The translations under genes and the position numbers were made by a program. Below are positions 24,676 through 34,633 of a stretch of 64,000 nucleotides of DNA, in pieces (positions within the stretch are counted from its first letter, which is position 1; every line of letters begins with the position of its first letter). This DNA is from an uncultured Aquimarina sp. (lineage in GTDB: Bacteria > Bacteroidota > Bacteroidia > Flavobacteriales > Flavobacteriaceae). Location: contig CANMCO010000007.1 of assembly GCA_947496355.1 (NCBI GenBank), forward strand, positions 186,001 through 250,000, read 5' to 3'. The notes below the pieces were generated by a model. That model saw nothing but the letters and a program-made list of their open reading frames with translations. It had not been told where the DNA came from and did no database searches.

Positions 24676-26094
24676 ATGAAAAATATATTTCAAATAAAGT
24701 CACTTTTAAAATATGGCGTTTTTATTCTTGGATTATTTTTAATCGCTTCTTGTGAAGATAATGATCCAGAATTTGATTTTGCTGTACTGCCTTCTTACCA
24801 TGATGGGATTCAAAATCTTGATGAAGACGGAATAGATTGCGGTGGTGGAAGCGGAGTAGTATGTCCTAGCTGTACTGATGGTATTCAGAATCAAGGAGAA
24901 GCAGGGGTAGATTGTGGAGGTCCTTGCGGTAATGAATGTCCAGAAGCAACACCAAGATTTGATGCTTTGGTTGGTTTAGGATTACCGTATTTCCACACAT
25001 TCGAGCTAGAGGGATCCTCAGCAAATTTAGAGCTTCCTGCAGATAATAGCGTTACATTAGATTTTGGTGTAGCAGACCCAGCAGGATCAGGAGAGATTGT
25101 TGGTAGATATACGCGTCCAGAAGGAAATGTTGCTGATGGTTTTTCAGATTTTAAGTTTGCAGCTTTTTCTTCAACAATAGATTTTTCGGCGTATAATAAA
25201 TTTACCTTAGATGTTTTTATGCCTTCTACCAATGCGTATGATGCTAATCTTGTTCCATTAGTAGAGATAATTTTATTAGACTCTACAAATCCAGCTTTTT
25301 GGGAGACATGGACGGTTCTAAATATGGCAGTTGATCCTGCAGATTTTGATTCTTGGGTTACTATTGGTCTTAATGGGGGTGATGCACTTGCTGCGACTAC
25401 TATTTATGATACTATTGCAATTAGAATAGGAGGATCAAATCATCAGATTCCCGCAACATTCTATGTTAGAGATTTTCTTCCAACAACGAGTTTAGTATTA
25501 CCCGGTACACCAAGAGCAGATGCTTTTGCATCTAGCGGATTACCAAGATATTTTACTTTTGAAGCAGGCGATGCTACTTCAGGAATGAATCTTGAACCTA
25601 GAACAACTAATGCAGATGGTAGTCCTTATGGACAAGGAGTTGATGTTACATATGGAGCTGCAGATCCTGCAGGAAGTAATGCAGGAGTGGCTAGAGTTTA
25701 TAGGCCAGATGATGGTCGATTTGGTGGTTTTGAAGATTTTAAATTTCAACCTCAGGCAGAAGTAATAGACTTTTCAGAATATTTTAAATTTAAGGTAGAT
25801 GTGTTTATTCCATCTGGACAGGATTTCTCTGGAGCGTTAACGCCAACTGTAGAATTGATTTTACATGATGATAATGCTAATTTCTTTGAAAGATGGACCA
25901 TTATTTCTCAAACAGTAACAGAGTTTGATACATGGGTTACCTTAGAGTTTGACGGTACTGCGGCTGCGGCTGCAGGCTCAGGTACACTATTACCCGATAA
26001 TTCAACATATACAGTATTTACATTACGCTTTGGTGGTAGTGGACATACGGTTGCCGGTGAATTTTATGTCAAAGATTTTGTACCTTTTATGTAA
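24676..26094 (+). CDS. surface glycan-binding lipoprotein with two tandem beta-sandwich modules
   Basis: 472 aa. Lipoprotein signal (FLIASC), then two Cys-rich DGIQN..GxDCGG repeats (about 42-90). Two homologous modules of about 180 residues follow, one starting PRFDALVGLGLPYFHTFELEG and one PRADAFASSGLPRYFTFEAGD. Both contain FSDFKF/FEDFKF, DFSAYNKFTLDVFMPS/DFSEYFKFKVDVFIPS and end in FYVRDF/FYVKDF, as in carbohydrate-binding sandwiches (CBM4/11-like). Following SusC and SusD, it is the expected SusE/F-like surface glycan-binding protein. The Cys repeat is shared with the GH16 next door and with the double-GH26 enzyme at 47707. Confidence 0.85.
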   Translation: MKNIFQIKSLLKYGVFILGLFLIASCEDNDPEFDFAVLPSYHDGIQNLDEDGIDCGGGSGVVCPSCTDGIQNQGEAGVDCGGPCGNECPEATPRFDALVGLGLPYFHTFELEGSSANLELPADNSVTLDFGVADPAGSGEIVGRYTRPEGNVADGFSDFKFAAFSSTIDFSAYNKFTLDVFMPSTNAYDANLVPLVEIILLDSTNPAFWETWTVLNMAVDPADFDSWVTIGLNGGDALAATTIYDTIAIRIGGSNHQIPATFYVRDFLPTTSLVLPGTPRADAFASSGLPRYFTFEAGDATSGMNLEPRTTNADGSPYGQGVDVTYGAADPAGSNAGVARVYRPDDGRFGGFEDFKFQPQAEVIDFSEYFKFKVDVFIPSGQDFSGALTPTVELILHDDNANFFERWTIISQTVTEFDTWVTLEFDGTAAAAAGSGTLLPDNSTYTVFTLRFGGSGHTVAGEFYVKDFVPFM

Positions 26095-26142
26095 GAAAAA
26101 TAATGAATGGGAGAAGAAATTTTTCTCCCATAATTTAATGCT

Positions 26143-27117
26143 ATGATTATGATTAAAACAAATATATACATATGCTTCTTTATCCTATTGGGAATTATTT
26201 CTGTGGCATGCTCATCAAGTGATGATGATACAGACGAACCAATTCAAGCAACATGTACCGATGGGATAATGAATGGCGACGAAACCGGTGTGGATTGCGG
26301 TGGCAGTAGTTGTCAAAATTGCCCAACAGGAGTGGTTATCCCTACATCGGGATTTGATGCGCCCCTGTCCTATGATGGTTATAATATGGTGTTTAGTGAT
26401 GAATTTAACGATGGAAAATTATCATCAGATAAATGGTCTTTTCATTTAGGTGATGGATGTCCTGGTTTATGTTTTTGGGGGAATAGTGAACTTCAATATT
26501 ATACGGATAACGAAAAGAATCTATTTTTTGAAGAAGGTAACCTAATTATCGGTGCCCGAAGTGAGAATCTAGGAGGTTTGGATTATACATCCTCAAGAAT
26601 TCATACCGATAATAAATTCGAATTTCAGTATGGAAGGGTTGACATAAGAGCCAGTATGCCTTCTGCCCAAGGTTCATGGGTTGCATTATGGCTTCTAAAT
26701 CATAATTATACTATTGCCGACCCTGGAACATGGTGGCCAAGCGGAGGAGAAATAGATGTTATGGAATACCTGGGAGAAGACCCTACAGAGGTTTTTGGAA
26801 CTGCACATTATGGAAGTGATTTTAATAACCGTAGATTTAATTCTATGCAATATCCGGCCCCTGATGAAAACTACAATAAAATATACTATGTTTTTTCAAT
26901 TGTTTGGGAAGAAAATAAGATTACCTGGTTAGTAAATAATGTAGAATATCATTCGATTACTCCAACTCAAACCAATGGTCAACCATATCCGTTTAACGAT
27001 GAGTTTTATTTGTTAATGAACCTTTCGGTTGGAGGTAATTTACCAACGGCACCTTTGGTATCAGATTACCCTGCTTTTTTAATTATTGACTATATCAGAG
27101 TATACCAAAAAAATTAA
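26143..27117 (+). CDS. GH16 endo-beta-1,3-glucanase-type lipoprotein
   Basis: 324 aa. Lipoprotein signal ending GIISVAC (Cys23), one Cys-rich repeat (CTDGIMNGDETGVDCGG, about 38-60), then a single GH16 domain (about 70-324). The catalytic motif GGEIDVMEYLG provides Glu203 (nucleophile), Asp205 and Glu208 (acid/base) in the beta-bulge ExDxxE form of laminarinases. The N-terminal part has DEFNDGKLSSDKWSFHLGDG and NSELQYYTD, as in laminarinases. Surface-anchored and placed directly after SusC/D, it probably cuts the polymer outside the cell. Laminarin is the usual substrate of this type. Confidence 0.93.
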   Translation: MIMIKTNIYICFFILLGIISVACSSSDDDTDEPIQATCTDGIMNGDETGVDCGGSSCQNCPTGVVIPTSGFDAPLSYDGYNMVFSDEFNDGKLSSDKWSFHLGDGCPGLCFWGNSELQYYTDNEKNLFFEEGNLIIGARSENLGGLDYTSSRIHTDNKFEFQYGRVDIRASMPSAQGSWVALWLLNHNYTIADPGTWWPSGGEIDVMEYLGEDPTEVFGTAHYGSDFNNRRFNSMQYPAPDENYNKIYYVFSIVWEENKITWLVNNVEYHSITPTQTNGQPYPFNDEFYLLMNLSVGGNLPTAPLVSDYPAFLIIDYIRVYQKN

Positions 27118-27168
27118 ATATACCCCCCATAAATATATTTGATAAAAGCTAGTTTTTGATTGATTTAG

Positions 27169-27208
27169 AAAGGGAGTTTTTTCTCTCATTTTACAGAAAA
27201 CTCCTTTT
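27169..27208 (+). terminator. probable terminator after GH16
   Basis: Inverted repeat AAAGGGAGTTTT / AAAACTCCTTTT with a 16-nt loop and a short T-rich tail, between the SusCD operon and the xylose operon. Confidence 0.55.
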
Positions 27209-27254
27209 CTAATCTTATCTAGAAGCTTTTAGAATAGAATGTTATAGCTAATTA

Positions 27255-27279
27255 CGAAAACTCTAGATGCGGGTTTTCG
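27255..27279. promoter_or_regulatory. inverted repeat upstream of xylose operon
   Basis: CGAAAACTC (27255-27263) and GGGTTTTCG (27271-27279) with a 7-nt spacer, 70 bp upstream of the xylulokinase start. The position fits an operator for a dimeric regulator; no matching copy seen elsewhere. Confidence 0.35.
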
Positions 27280-27348
27280 ATGATTTTTTAGATAGAAGTT
27301 TTGTTTCTCCTTAATAAATCGAACTTTTATCCCAACAAAAATTACATA

Positions 27349-28836
27349 ATGTATTACATAGGATTTGACATAGGTAGTTCTTCTATAAAAGCGGCTTTAA
27401 TTAGTGCAAAAACGGGTAAATCTATTGCTTCGGTTAATGAACCTGAAGAAGAAATGAATATTATCTCGATACATAAGGAATGGGCAGAACAGAATCCAGA
27501 GTTTTGGTGGGAGTATGTATGTAAGGCTTCAAAAAGATTACTTAAAGAGAATACCATCAATCCAGATCAAATTATAGGTATAGGAATTTCGTATCAAATG
27601 CATGGCTTAGTATTATTGGATAAAGAAGGAGAACTGATCAGAAATTCTATAATTTGGTGTGATAGTAGAGCTGTAGAGATTGGTAATAAAGCTTTTCGAG
27701 AGATTGGTGAAGCAAAATGTATGACTACACTACTTAATTCTCCAGCTAATTTTACCGCTTCAAAACTAAAATGGGTAAGAGATAATGAGCCCGAAATTTA
27801 TAAAAGAATTTATAATTTTTTATTACCGGGAGATTATATTGCATACAAATTTAGCGGAATCGTAAATACTACAAAATCAGGACTTTCAGAAGGTACACTG
27901 TGGGATTTTAAGAAAGATAAACCGGCGAAATGGTTATTACAACATTATGGTATTAGCCCTAGTCTTATACCAGATGTAGTTCCTACTTTTTCACGTCAGA
28001 GTGAGCTGTCTTCAAAAGGAGCAGATGAAAGTGGACTTAAAGAAGGTACTCCAATTCTTTATAGGGCAGGAGATCAACCCAATAATGCATTATCCCTTAA
28101 TGTGCTTAATGCAGGAGAAGTTGCGGCAACCGGAGGAACATCTGGTGTGATTTATGCCATTACTGATAATCTTTTTGCAAAAGAAGGATTGAAGCTAAAC
28201 AATTTTGCTCATGTAAATCATTCCGAAGAACAGGTACGTATAGGAAAACTTTTGTGCATTAATGGAGCAGGGATTCAGTACAGGTGGTTAAAAAATAACC
28301 TTAACCTAGAAACCAATTCTTACCAAACCATGAATTCGCATGCCTCAAAAGTTCCCGTTGGTTCTAATAATTTACAACTAATTCCTTTTGGTAATGGTGC
28401 AGAACGAATGTTTAACAACCAAAATATTGGTACCCATATATGCAACCTAAATTTAAATAAACATACAAGATCACACATTTTTAGAGCGGCTTTAGAAGGA
28501 ATCGCATTTTCCTTTGTATACGGGATGGAGATTCTGAAAAAAGATGGTACTGAGATCAAAGTAATACGAGCAGGTAATGATAATCTGTTTCGCTCAGAAA
28601 TTTTTTCAAATACCGTAGCTACATTAATTAATCAGGAAATAGAAATTTATAATACCACAGGAGCAATTGGAGCGGCACGAGCGGCTGGATTAAGTGATGG
28701 TACATTTAAAGATTTTGGTACAATGATTACCAAAAATGATCATGTAATGACATATCATCCGCTTCAGAATCAAGAAGATTATATAGAAGCATATAAAAAT
28801 TGGAAAAGAGAATTAAATAGAATTATAAAAAAATAA
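27349..28836 (+). CDS. xylB: xylulokinase
   Basis: 495 aa from the ATG at 27349 ([17 protein letters not shown]), which is the standard start of FGGY kinases; the frame extends 48 bp upstream without family similarity. N-terminal ribonuclease-H-like domain with [11 protein letters not shown] and [15 protein letters not shown]-terminal domain with [10 protein letters not shown] (catalytic Asp), [11 protein letters not shown] and the ATP-site [10 protein letters not shown] and [11 protein letters not shown]. The YQMHG motif is typical of xylulokinases. It phosphorylates D-xylulose to xylulose 5-phosphate. First gene of the xylose operon, 8 bp ahead of xylose isomerase. Confidence 0.93.
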   Translation: MYYIGFDIGSSSIKAALISAKTGKSIASVNEPEEEMNIISIHKEWAEQNPEFWWEYVCKASKRLLKENTINPDQIIGIGISYQMHGLVLLDKEGELIRNSIIWCDSRAVEIGNKAFREIGEAKCMTTLLNSPANFTASKLKWVRDNEPEIYKRIYNFLLPGDYIAYKFSGIVNTTKSGLSEGTLWDFKKDKPAKWLLQHYGISPSLIPDVVPTFSRQSELSSKGADESGLKEGTPILYRAGDQPNNALSLNVLNAGEVAATGGTSGVIYAITDNLFAKEGLKLNNFAHVNHSEEQVRIGKLLCINGAGIQYRWLKNNLNLETNSYQTMNSHASKVPVGSNNLQLIPFGNGAERMFNNQNIGTHICNLNLNKHTRSHIFRAALEGIAFSFVYGMEILKKDGTEIKVIRAGNDNLFRSEIFSNTVATLINQEIEIYNTTGAIGAARAAGLSDGTFKDFGTMITKNDHVMTYHPLQNQEDYIEAYKNWKRELNRIIKK

Positions 28837-28844
28837 AAGTACAG

Positions 28845-30170
28845 ATGACCTTAATAGGAAATAAAGAATATTTTAAAGGAATCAACGATATAAAGTTTGA
28901 AGGAGCAGCTTCAGATAACCCAATGGCATTTAAGTATTATGATGCTGATAAAGTGGTTGCAGGTAAGACTATGAAAGAGCACTTTAAGTTTGCTATTGCC
29001 TATTGGCATACCTTCTGCGGAACAGGTGCAGACCCTTTTGGTCCAGGAACATTAAATTTTTCCTGGGATCAATCTAAAGATCCCATTACTGCAGCAAAAG
29101 AAAAAGCTGATGCAGCTTTTGAATTTATTACCAAAATGGGTTTTGACTATTTCTGTTTTCATGATTATGATTTAGTAAACGAAGCTGCGACATTTTCTGA
29201 ATCGGAAAAAAGACTTTCTGCTATTGTTGACTACATCAAAGAAAAGCAGCAATCTTCTGGAGTAAAACTTCTTTGGGGTACTGCCAATTGCTTTTCGAAT
29301 CCTAGATATATGAATGGTGCCGCTACTAATCCTGATTTTAATGTACTTGCAAGAGCAGGCGGTCAGGTGAAATTGGCTTTGGATGCTACCATTGCACTTA
29401 ATGGTGAAAACTATGTATTTTGGGGAGGTAGAGAAGGGTATATGTCCCTGCTTAACACCCAAATGAAACGTGAATTGGATCACATGGCCAAATTCTTGAC
29501 AGCTGCAAGAGATTATGCAAGAGGGCAAGGATTTAAAGGGACTTTCTTTATAGAGCCTAAGCCTATGGAGCCTATGAAACATCAATATGATTTTGATACG
29601 GCTACATCCATTGCTTTCTTAAAAGAACATGGTCTTGATAAAGATTTTAAAATCAATATTGAGGTAAATCATGCCACGTTGGCTCAACATACTTTTCAGC
29701 ATGAAATACAAGTTGCTGCAGATGCAGGAATGTTAGGTAGTATAGATGCAAATAGAGGCGATTACCAAAATGGTTGGGATACAGACCAGTTTCCAAGTAA
29801 TATTGCAGAAGTTACTGAAGCTATGCTAGTATTCCTGAAATCAGGAGGATTGCAAGGTGGTGGTGTTAATTTTGATGCTAAAGTAAGAAGAAATTCTACA
29901 GATATGGAAGATGTCTTTCTCGCCCATATCGGAGGTGCGGATGTATTTGCAAGAGCGCTAACTATAGCAGATAGAATCATTTCGTCATCATCATATGACA
30001 GTTTAAGAGAGAAAAGATATAGCTCTTTTGATTCTGGAAATGGTAAGGCATTTGAAGAAGGAAAACTTGATCTAAATAAGCTTTATGATATTGCCAAAGA
30101 AAATGGAGAACTAGAATTACAAAGCGGTAAGCAAGAATTGTTTGAAAATATTATTAACCAATATATATAG
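28845..30170 (+). CDS. xylA: xylose isomerase
   Basis: 441 aa, the length of class II enzymes. All hallmark segments are present: [18 protein letters not shown], the catalytic His in [15 protein letters not shown], metal ligands in [33 protein letters not shown] and [20 protein letters not shown]. It converts D-xylose to D-xylulose in the cytosol. With xylulokinase upstream and a transporter downstream it forms the classical xylose pathway; it is the strongest evidence that the locus feeds on a xylose-containing glycan. Confidence 0.98.
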   Translation: MTLIGNKEYFKGINDIKFEGAASDNPMAFKYYDADKVVAGKTMKEHFKFAIAYWHTFCGTGADPFGPGTLNFSWDQSKDPITAAKEKADAAFEFITKMGFDYFCFHDYDLVNEAATFSESEKRLSAIVDYIKEKQQSSGVKLLWGTANCFSNPRYMNGAATNPDFNVLARAGGQVKLALDATIALNGENYVFWGGREGYMSLLNTQMKRELDHMAKFLTAARDYARGQGFKGTFFIEPKPMEPMKHQYDFDTATSIAFLKEHGLDKDFKINIEVNHATLAQHTFQHEIQVAADAGMLGSIDANRGDYQNGWDTDQFPSNIAEVTEAMLVFLKSGGLQGGGVNFDAKVRRNSTDMEDVFLAHIGGADVFARALTIADRIISSSSYDSLREKRYSSFDSGNGKAFEEGKLDLNKLYDIAKENGELELQSGKQELFENIINQYI

Positions 30171-30181
30171 ATTCTAAAAGT

Positions 30182-31798
30182 ATGCAATCAGTATTAGAAT
30201 TTGGAGATTGGATCGTTTTAGGGTTGTATTTTTTGGCTTTAATTGGGGTCGCTGTATGGGTGATTCTTCAAAAAAACAAAAACACCGAAGATTACTTTCT
30301 GGCAGGTAGAAATGTAGGTTGGTTTGTTATTGGCGCTTCAATCTTTGCTTCTAATATAGGTTCTGAACATGTCGTAGGATTAGCAGGGACAGGAGCAGAA
30401 TCAGGAATGCCAATGGCACATTATGAGCTTCATGCATGGATAGTATTGGTACTGGGATGGCTGTTTCTTCCTTTCTATATGCGAAGTAAAGTATTCACAA
30501 TGCCCGAGTTTCTGGAAAAACGATTCGATAGCCGATCTAGATGGTTTTTATCCGTTTTTTCATTAGCAGGATATGTTATCACCAAAGTGTCTGTAACCAT
30601 ATATGCCGGTGGAATTGTGGTTTCAGAATTAATAGGAATCCCTTTTTGGTATGGCGCCATAGGAATTGTAGTTTTTACCGGTATTTATACTGTGGTAGGA
30701 GGTATGAAAGCTGTAATTTATACTGAAACTTTGCAAACGGTTATTTTAATAGCGGGATCTCTTATTATTACATTTTTGGGATTACAGGAAGTAGGTGGCT
30801 GGAATACATTAAGAGAAACCGTAGGGTCTGATCATTTTAATATGTGGAGACCAATGAATGATCCTGATTTTCCATGGACAGGGTTACTGTTTGGAGGAAC
30901 CATTGTGGGAATCTGGTATTGGTGTACCGACCAGTATATTGTTCAACGTACGCTGGCAGCAAATAATATAAAAATCGGAAGAAGAGGAGCCATATTTGGT
31001 GCATACCTTAAGATTTTACCCATTTTCATATTCCTTATTCCGGGAATCATAGCATTTGCCCTGGCAAAACAAGGAGTTTTAACATATGAAAAAGCAGACG
31101 AGGTTTTTCCAATATTAGTAAAAACACTACTACCGGTTGGGCTTAAAGGACTAGTGGCAGGAGGATTGATGGCTGCGCTAATGAGTTCATTGGCATCAGT
31201 ATTTAACTCTTGCTCTACAATTTTCACAATTGATATCTATAAAAAGCTTAAGCCATATACTTCAGAAAGACGATTGCTAAACATAGGAAAACTTGCTACA
31301 GTTATGATGGTAGTTTTGGGAATCATATGGATACCAATTATGCAAAAAATCGGAGGAGGTGTTCTATATCAATATTTACAAAGTGTGCAATCGTATATAG
31401 CACCACCAATCACAGCAGTATTCTTGTTAGGGGTATTATGGAAGAGAGTAAATTCACAAGCAGCTATAGTAACCTTGTTTTCTGGGTTAGTTGTGGCCGC
31501 GTTACGAATTACAGCCGAGATATTCAAAGATGATTTATCCGGTATCTTGTTTCAGTTTGCAACTATAAATTTTGCTCATATGGCAATTTTTATGTTTGTC
31601 TTTTCTGTAATCATATGCATTACGATCAGTTTGCTTACTAATCCGCCAAGTTATACTGCTATTGCAGGATTATCATTTGGGACATTAACCAAAGAACATA
31701 AACTAGAGAATAAGCAGAGTATTACCTTATCAGATATCATATTATCTGTTTTATTAGTACTTATAGTAATAACCATACTGTCCTACTTCGTAGGGTAA
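30182..31798 (+). CDS. sodium/sugar symporter (SSS family, SGLT-like)
   Basis: 538 aa, about 14 hydrophobic spans. Family signatures: VILQKNKNTEDYFLAGRNVGW, IFASNIGSEHVVGLAGTGAESG, GGMKAVIYTETLQTVIL, WYWCTDQYIVQRTLAA, and ALMSSLASVFNSCSTIFTIDIYK (Na+-site helix). It closely follows the pattern of bacterial vSGLT-type galactose/xylose symporters. Located 11 bp after xylA, so D-xylose (or a xylo-oligosaccharide product) is the likely cargo across the inner membrane. An MFS porter in the same operon may be a second route. Confidence 0.93.
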   Translation: MQSVLEFGDWIVLGLYFLALIGVAVWVILQKNKNTEDYFLAGRNVGWFVIGASIFASNIGSEHVVGLAGTGAESGMPMAHYELHAWIVLVLGWLFLPFYMRSKVFTMPEFLEKRFDSRSRWFLSVFSLAGYVITKVSVTIYAGGIVVSELIGIPFWYGAIGIVVFTGIYTVVGGMKAVIYTETLQTVILIAGSLIITFLGLQEVGGWNTLRETVGSDHFNMWRPMNDPDFPWTGLLFGGTIVGIWYWCTDQYIVQRTLAANNIKIGRRGAIFGAYLKILPIFIFLIPGIIAFALAKQGVLTYEKADEVFPILVKTLLPVGLKGLVAGGLMAALMSSLASVFNSCSTIFTIDIYKKLKPYTSERRLLNIGKLATVMMVVLGIIWIPIMQKIGGGVLYQYLQSVQSYIAPPITAVFLLGVLWKRVNSQAAIVTLFSGLVVAALRITAEIFKDDLSGILFQFATINFAHMAIFMFVFSVIICITISLLTNPPSYTAIAGLSFGTLTKEHKLENKQSITLSDIILSVLLVLIVITILSYFVG

Positions 31799-31809
31799 AA
31801 TCAGAAATC

Positions 31810-31899
31810 ATGAAATAAGCCATTTCAATAAGGTTGATAGTCACTAATACAGAAGATGGCGAATTCCATCTGACAATTAGAAAATAATAAATATAACAG
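31810..31899 (+). promoter_or_regulatory. conserved leader element A (paired with 61771-61861)
   Basis: The gap before the transaldolase gene is almost the same as the gap before the binding lipoprotein at 61862. Shared blocks: ATGAAATrAGCCAT, GGTTGATA, ATGGCGAATTCCATCTGACA and the final AACAG before the start codon. GCCAT (31819-31823) can pair with ATGGC (31856-31860), or GATGG with CCATC across CGAATT; the two pairings exclude each other. Function unknown; an RNA leader is my inference. Confidence 0.55.
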
Positions 31900-32556
31900 A
31901 TGAAATTTTTTATAGATACAGCAAATTTAGATCAGATTAAAGAAGCCCAGTCGTTAGGGGTACTAGATGGAGTCACCACAAACCCATCATTAATGGCAAA
32001 AGAGGGAGTGAATGGTAAAGAAAATATACTAAATCATTATCGTAATATTTGCAAAGTTGTAGAGGGAGATGTATCTGCAGAGGTTATAGGAACGACTTTG
32101 GATGAAATGATTAAGGAAGGTGAAGAATTGGCTGAGTTGCATCCACAAATCGTAGTAAAAATTCCAATGATAAAAGATGGGATAAAAGCTATAAAGTATT
32201 TTACAGATAAAGGAATTAAAACTAATTGTACGCTTGTTTTTTCAAGCGGACAAGCGTTATTGGCCGCAAAAGCAGGAGCAACGTATGTATCACCATTTAT
32301 AGGAAGATTAGATGATATATCAACAGATGGGTTATTGCTTATAGATGAGATACGAAGAGTATATGATAATTATGGCTTTGCAACACAAATTCTTGCAGCC
32401 TCGGTACGACATACTATGCATGTTGTGAATTGCGCCAAAATAGGCGCTGATGTGATGACAGGACCACTTTCGGCAATAGAAGGGTTGCTAAAACATCCAT
32501 TAACAGATAGCGGTCTGAAGAAATTTCTAGAAGATGCAAAATTGATGAAAGCATAG
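31900..32556 (+). CDS. short-type transaldolase (TalC/FSA family)
   Basis: 218 aa, the size of the fructose-6-phosphate aldolase/transaldolase subfamily. Starts [36 protein letters not shown] and carries the Schiff-base lysine in [10 protein letters not shown]. The segment [30 protein letters not shown] resembles the B. subtilis-type short transaldolases more than E. coli FsaA, so transaldolase is the likelier activity. In the xylose operon it would recycle pentose phosphates made by xylulokinase. It is preceded by the conserved leader element. Confidence 0.93.
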   Translation: MKFFIDTANLDQIKEAQSLGVLDGVTTNPSLMAKEGVNGKENILNHYRNICKVVEGDVSAEVIGTTLDEMIKEGEELAELHPQIVVKIPMIKDGIKAIKYFTDKGIKTNCTLVFSSGQALLAAKAGATYVSPFIGRLDDISTDGLLLIDEIRRVYDNYGFATQILAASVRHTMHVVNCAKIGADVMTGPLSAIEGLLKHPLTDSGLKKFLEDAKLMKA

Positions 32557-32585
32557 CTTTATAGATTATAAAACAAAGAAGTAAT

Positions 32586-33287
32586 ATGGATGAGGATTTA
32601 ATAATGGATGAGTTTTGGGAAAAAGGTTTCATCGTTTTTGAAAACTTTTTCAGCGCTGCGTTAATGGATGAGTATAATGACAAAATACTTGATCATTATG
32701 GAGTTAATCCAAATTGGGAGCATACAGATGAGTTTATTACAAAATCTGCCGTAGAAGTAATCCCTTGGTTTCCATACAGAGAAGGAAAACGATATTTTGA
32801 AAGGATTAATAACGACAAGCATTTTAATGCTATTACAGATATTATTCTAAAAGATGGTTGGAACAATTTGTATTGTATGATGATGTTTTCTAAAGCCGGA
32901 AGTATTGGTCAGGCATGGCATCAAGATTGTTCACCAGATGATAAAAAGTTATATAACCTTAATAGATTAGTGTATACACATGATATTACAGAAGAAACCG
33001 GAGGAGAAATAGTGATTTTTCCTAACACACATAAAGCAGGAATGCTTCCAGCGGGTATTCCTAATGAAGATTTAGAGGGGCAATTAGTACTTAAACCAAA
33101 AAAAGGAACAGTAATTTTCTTGCATGGTCATTGTTGGCATAGAGTAATGCCTGTAAAAAAAGATCGAGTTTCATCTAATTTTAGAGCCGTACCCAAAGGA
33201 ACTCCAGAAGATATAACCGACATATGTGTATATCGAAATATGCGATATAAGTTTTCAACAAGTGAAGTAATAGAAGAACGCAGTTAA
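32586..33287 (+). CDS. phytanoyl-CoA dioxygenase (PhyH)-like Fe(II)/2-oxoglutarate oxygenase
   Basis: 233 aa, no signal peptide. A double-stranded beta-helix fold with metal-binding HxD in QAWHQDCSPDD, GGEIVIFPNTHKAG in the middle, the distal His in FLHGHCWHRVMPVKKDRVSSNFRA and Arg for 2-oxoglutarate. PhyH relatives oxidize very varied small molecules, so no substrate can be given. Its position between the transaldolase and a glycosidase (stop codon directly adjoining the next ATG) shows it belongs to the sugar operon; oxidation of a substituted or modified sugar is possible but unproven. Confidence 0.87.
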   Translation: MDEDLIMDEFWEKGFIVFENFFSAALMDEYNDKILDHYGVNPNWEHTDEFITKSAVEVIPWFPYREGKRYFERINNDKHFNAITDIILKDGWNNLYCMMMFSKAGSIGQAWHQDCSPDDKKLYNLNRLVYTHDITEETGGEIVIFPNTHKAGMLPAGIPNEDLEGQLVLKPKKGTVIFLHGHCWHRVMPVKKDRVSSNFRAVPKGTPEDITDICVYRNMRYKFSTSEVIEERS

Positions 33288-34625
33288 ATGAGAAAGCATA
33301 GTTTTTTATTGATACTTATTTATACATTTTTTTTCTCTTGTATAACAACAGGTCAGAAAAAAGGGAATGATCTTAGTACATCTTCTTTTGTCGAAATTAA
33401 AGAGGTGGATGGGCAGTATAATTTTTACGTAAATGATGAAGTTTTTGAGATAAAAGGCGTTGGTATTAACTATACCGATGGTCATGATTTTGAAGCTTTA
33501 GATAAAGCAGGAGGAAATGCTTTTAGAACCTGGACGGTGAAAAATGCTGGAGCAGAATTGGCTGCTGCCGAAAAATATGGATTTATGGTAGCTATGGGAA
33601 TTAGTATTGGCAAAGAACTCTACGGTTTTGATTATAATGATAAAAAGGCAGTTGCTAAACAATTTAAGGAAGTAAAAGCCATTGTAAAAAGATATAAGAA
33701 TCACCCTAATGTATTATGTTGGGTGGTTGGTAACGAATTAAATTTACTATTTAATAAGAACGGTACGCTGCGGCCTGTAAACCCAAAAGTGTATGATGCC
33801 ATGGCAGATATAGTGAATTTTATACACAAAGAAGATCCTAATCATCCTGTTACAATGACCTTTGCAGGGGTTATAGATGAGCATTTAAAAGTAGCTTTAG
33901 AACGATGTCCACAGATTGATATTGTATCGGTACAGGTATATGGAGATCTAGAAAATGTAGAGGAACGTATGAAGAATACAGGCATTCAAAAACCATATAT
34001 GATTACTGAATTTGGACCAATGGGGTTTTGGGAAATGCCAAAAACAGTATGGAATAGAGAGATAGAAGAGGTTAGTGGCCCGAAAGCAGATGGTATTTTG
34101 AAGAGAATAAAAAAGGGACTAATTAATAACACCTCAGGTAAATGTTTAGGAGGGTTTGCTTTTGAATGGGGGCAAAAACAAGAACGTACACCTACCTGGT
34201 ACGGGATGTTTCATAAAGACGGTAGTCAGACAGAAACCATAGACAACCTAACCAAATTATGGACTGGGAAATATCCCGAAAACCGTGCTCCAAGAGTAGA
34301 TTCGTTGTGGCTTGATGGTAAAAAAGCTACCGACAATATTTATCTGAAACCAAATCAAAAGTATACAGCACAAGTATTTGCATCAGAACCAGATAATGAT
34401 ACTTTAGTCTATAAATGGGTAGTTTCAAAAGAAGTAATCAAAAGAAGTCAAGGGGGCGAAAAAGAACTAGAGCCACCGGTAATAAATATAGAGGTTCTTG
34501 TAGATAAAGAAGGTAAGTTTACCTTTTTGGCCCCAAAAGAAGGGGAGTATCGAATTTTAGTGTATGTCTACGATAATAAAGGTAAAGCAGGAGGAGGTAA
34601 TATTCCATTCATGGTAAAAAGGTAA
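33288..34625 (+). CDS. clan GH-A glycoside hydrolase (GH2 TIM-barrel or GH158-like) with Ig-like C-terminal domain
   Basis: 445 aa. N-terminal signal with a Cys (FFFSC, Cys18), so a lipoprotein is likely. TIM barrel about 35-330: YVNDEVFEIKGVGINYTDGHDFEALDKAGGNAFRTWT, acid/base Glu150 in CWVVGNELNLL, nucleophile Glu241 in YMITEFGPMGFWE. An Ig-like module follows (about 335-445: RAPRVDSLWLDGKKATDNIYLKPNQ). This barrel-plus-Ig layout recalls GH158 endo-beta-1,3-glucanases, but GH2-type annotation is equally defensible. It starts right at the preceding stop codon. A distant relative is the N-terminal half of 58581-61766. Confidence 0.82.
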   Translation: MRKHSFLLILIYTFFFSCITTGQKKGNDLSTSSFVEIKEVDGQYNFYVNDEVFEIKGVGINYTDGHDFEALDKAGGNAFRTWTVKNAGAELAAAEKYGFMVAMGISIGKELYGFDYNDKKAVAKQFKEVKAIVKRYKNHPNVLCWVVGNELNLLFNKNGTLRPVNPKVYDAMADIVNFIHKEDPNHPVTMTFAGVIDEHLKVALERCPQIDIVSVQVYGDLENVEERMKNTGIQKPYMITEFGPMGFWEMPKTVWNREIEEVSGPKADGILKRIKKGLINNTSGKCLGGFAFEWGQKQERTPTWYGMFHKDGSQTETIDNLTKLWTGKYPENRAPRVDSLWLDGKKATDNIYLKPNQKYTAQVFASEPDNDTLVYKWVVSKEVIKRSQGGEKELEPPVINIEVLVDKEGKFTFLAPKEGEYRILVYVYDNKGKAGGGNIPFMVKR

Positions 34626-34633
34626 ATTGTTTA

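Noticed and set aside
27301..27348. Upstream start for xylulokinase
   Set aside because: FGGY kinases begin at the DIGSSS strand; the extra residues have no counterpart.
29172..29585. 137-aa frame antisense to xylose isomerase
   Set aside because: Lies wholly within xylA, which is unambiguous.
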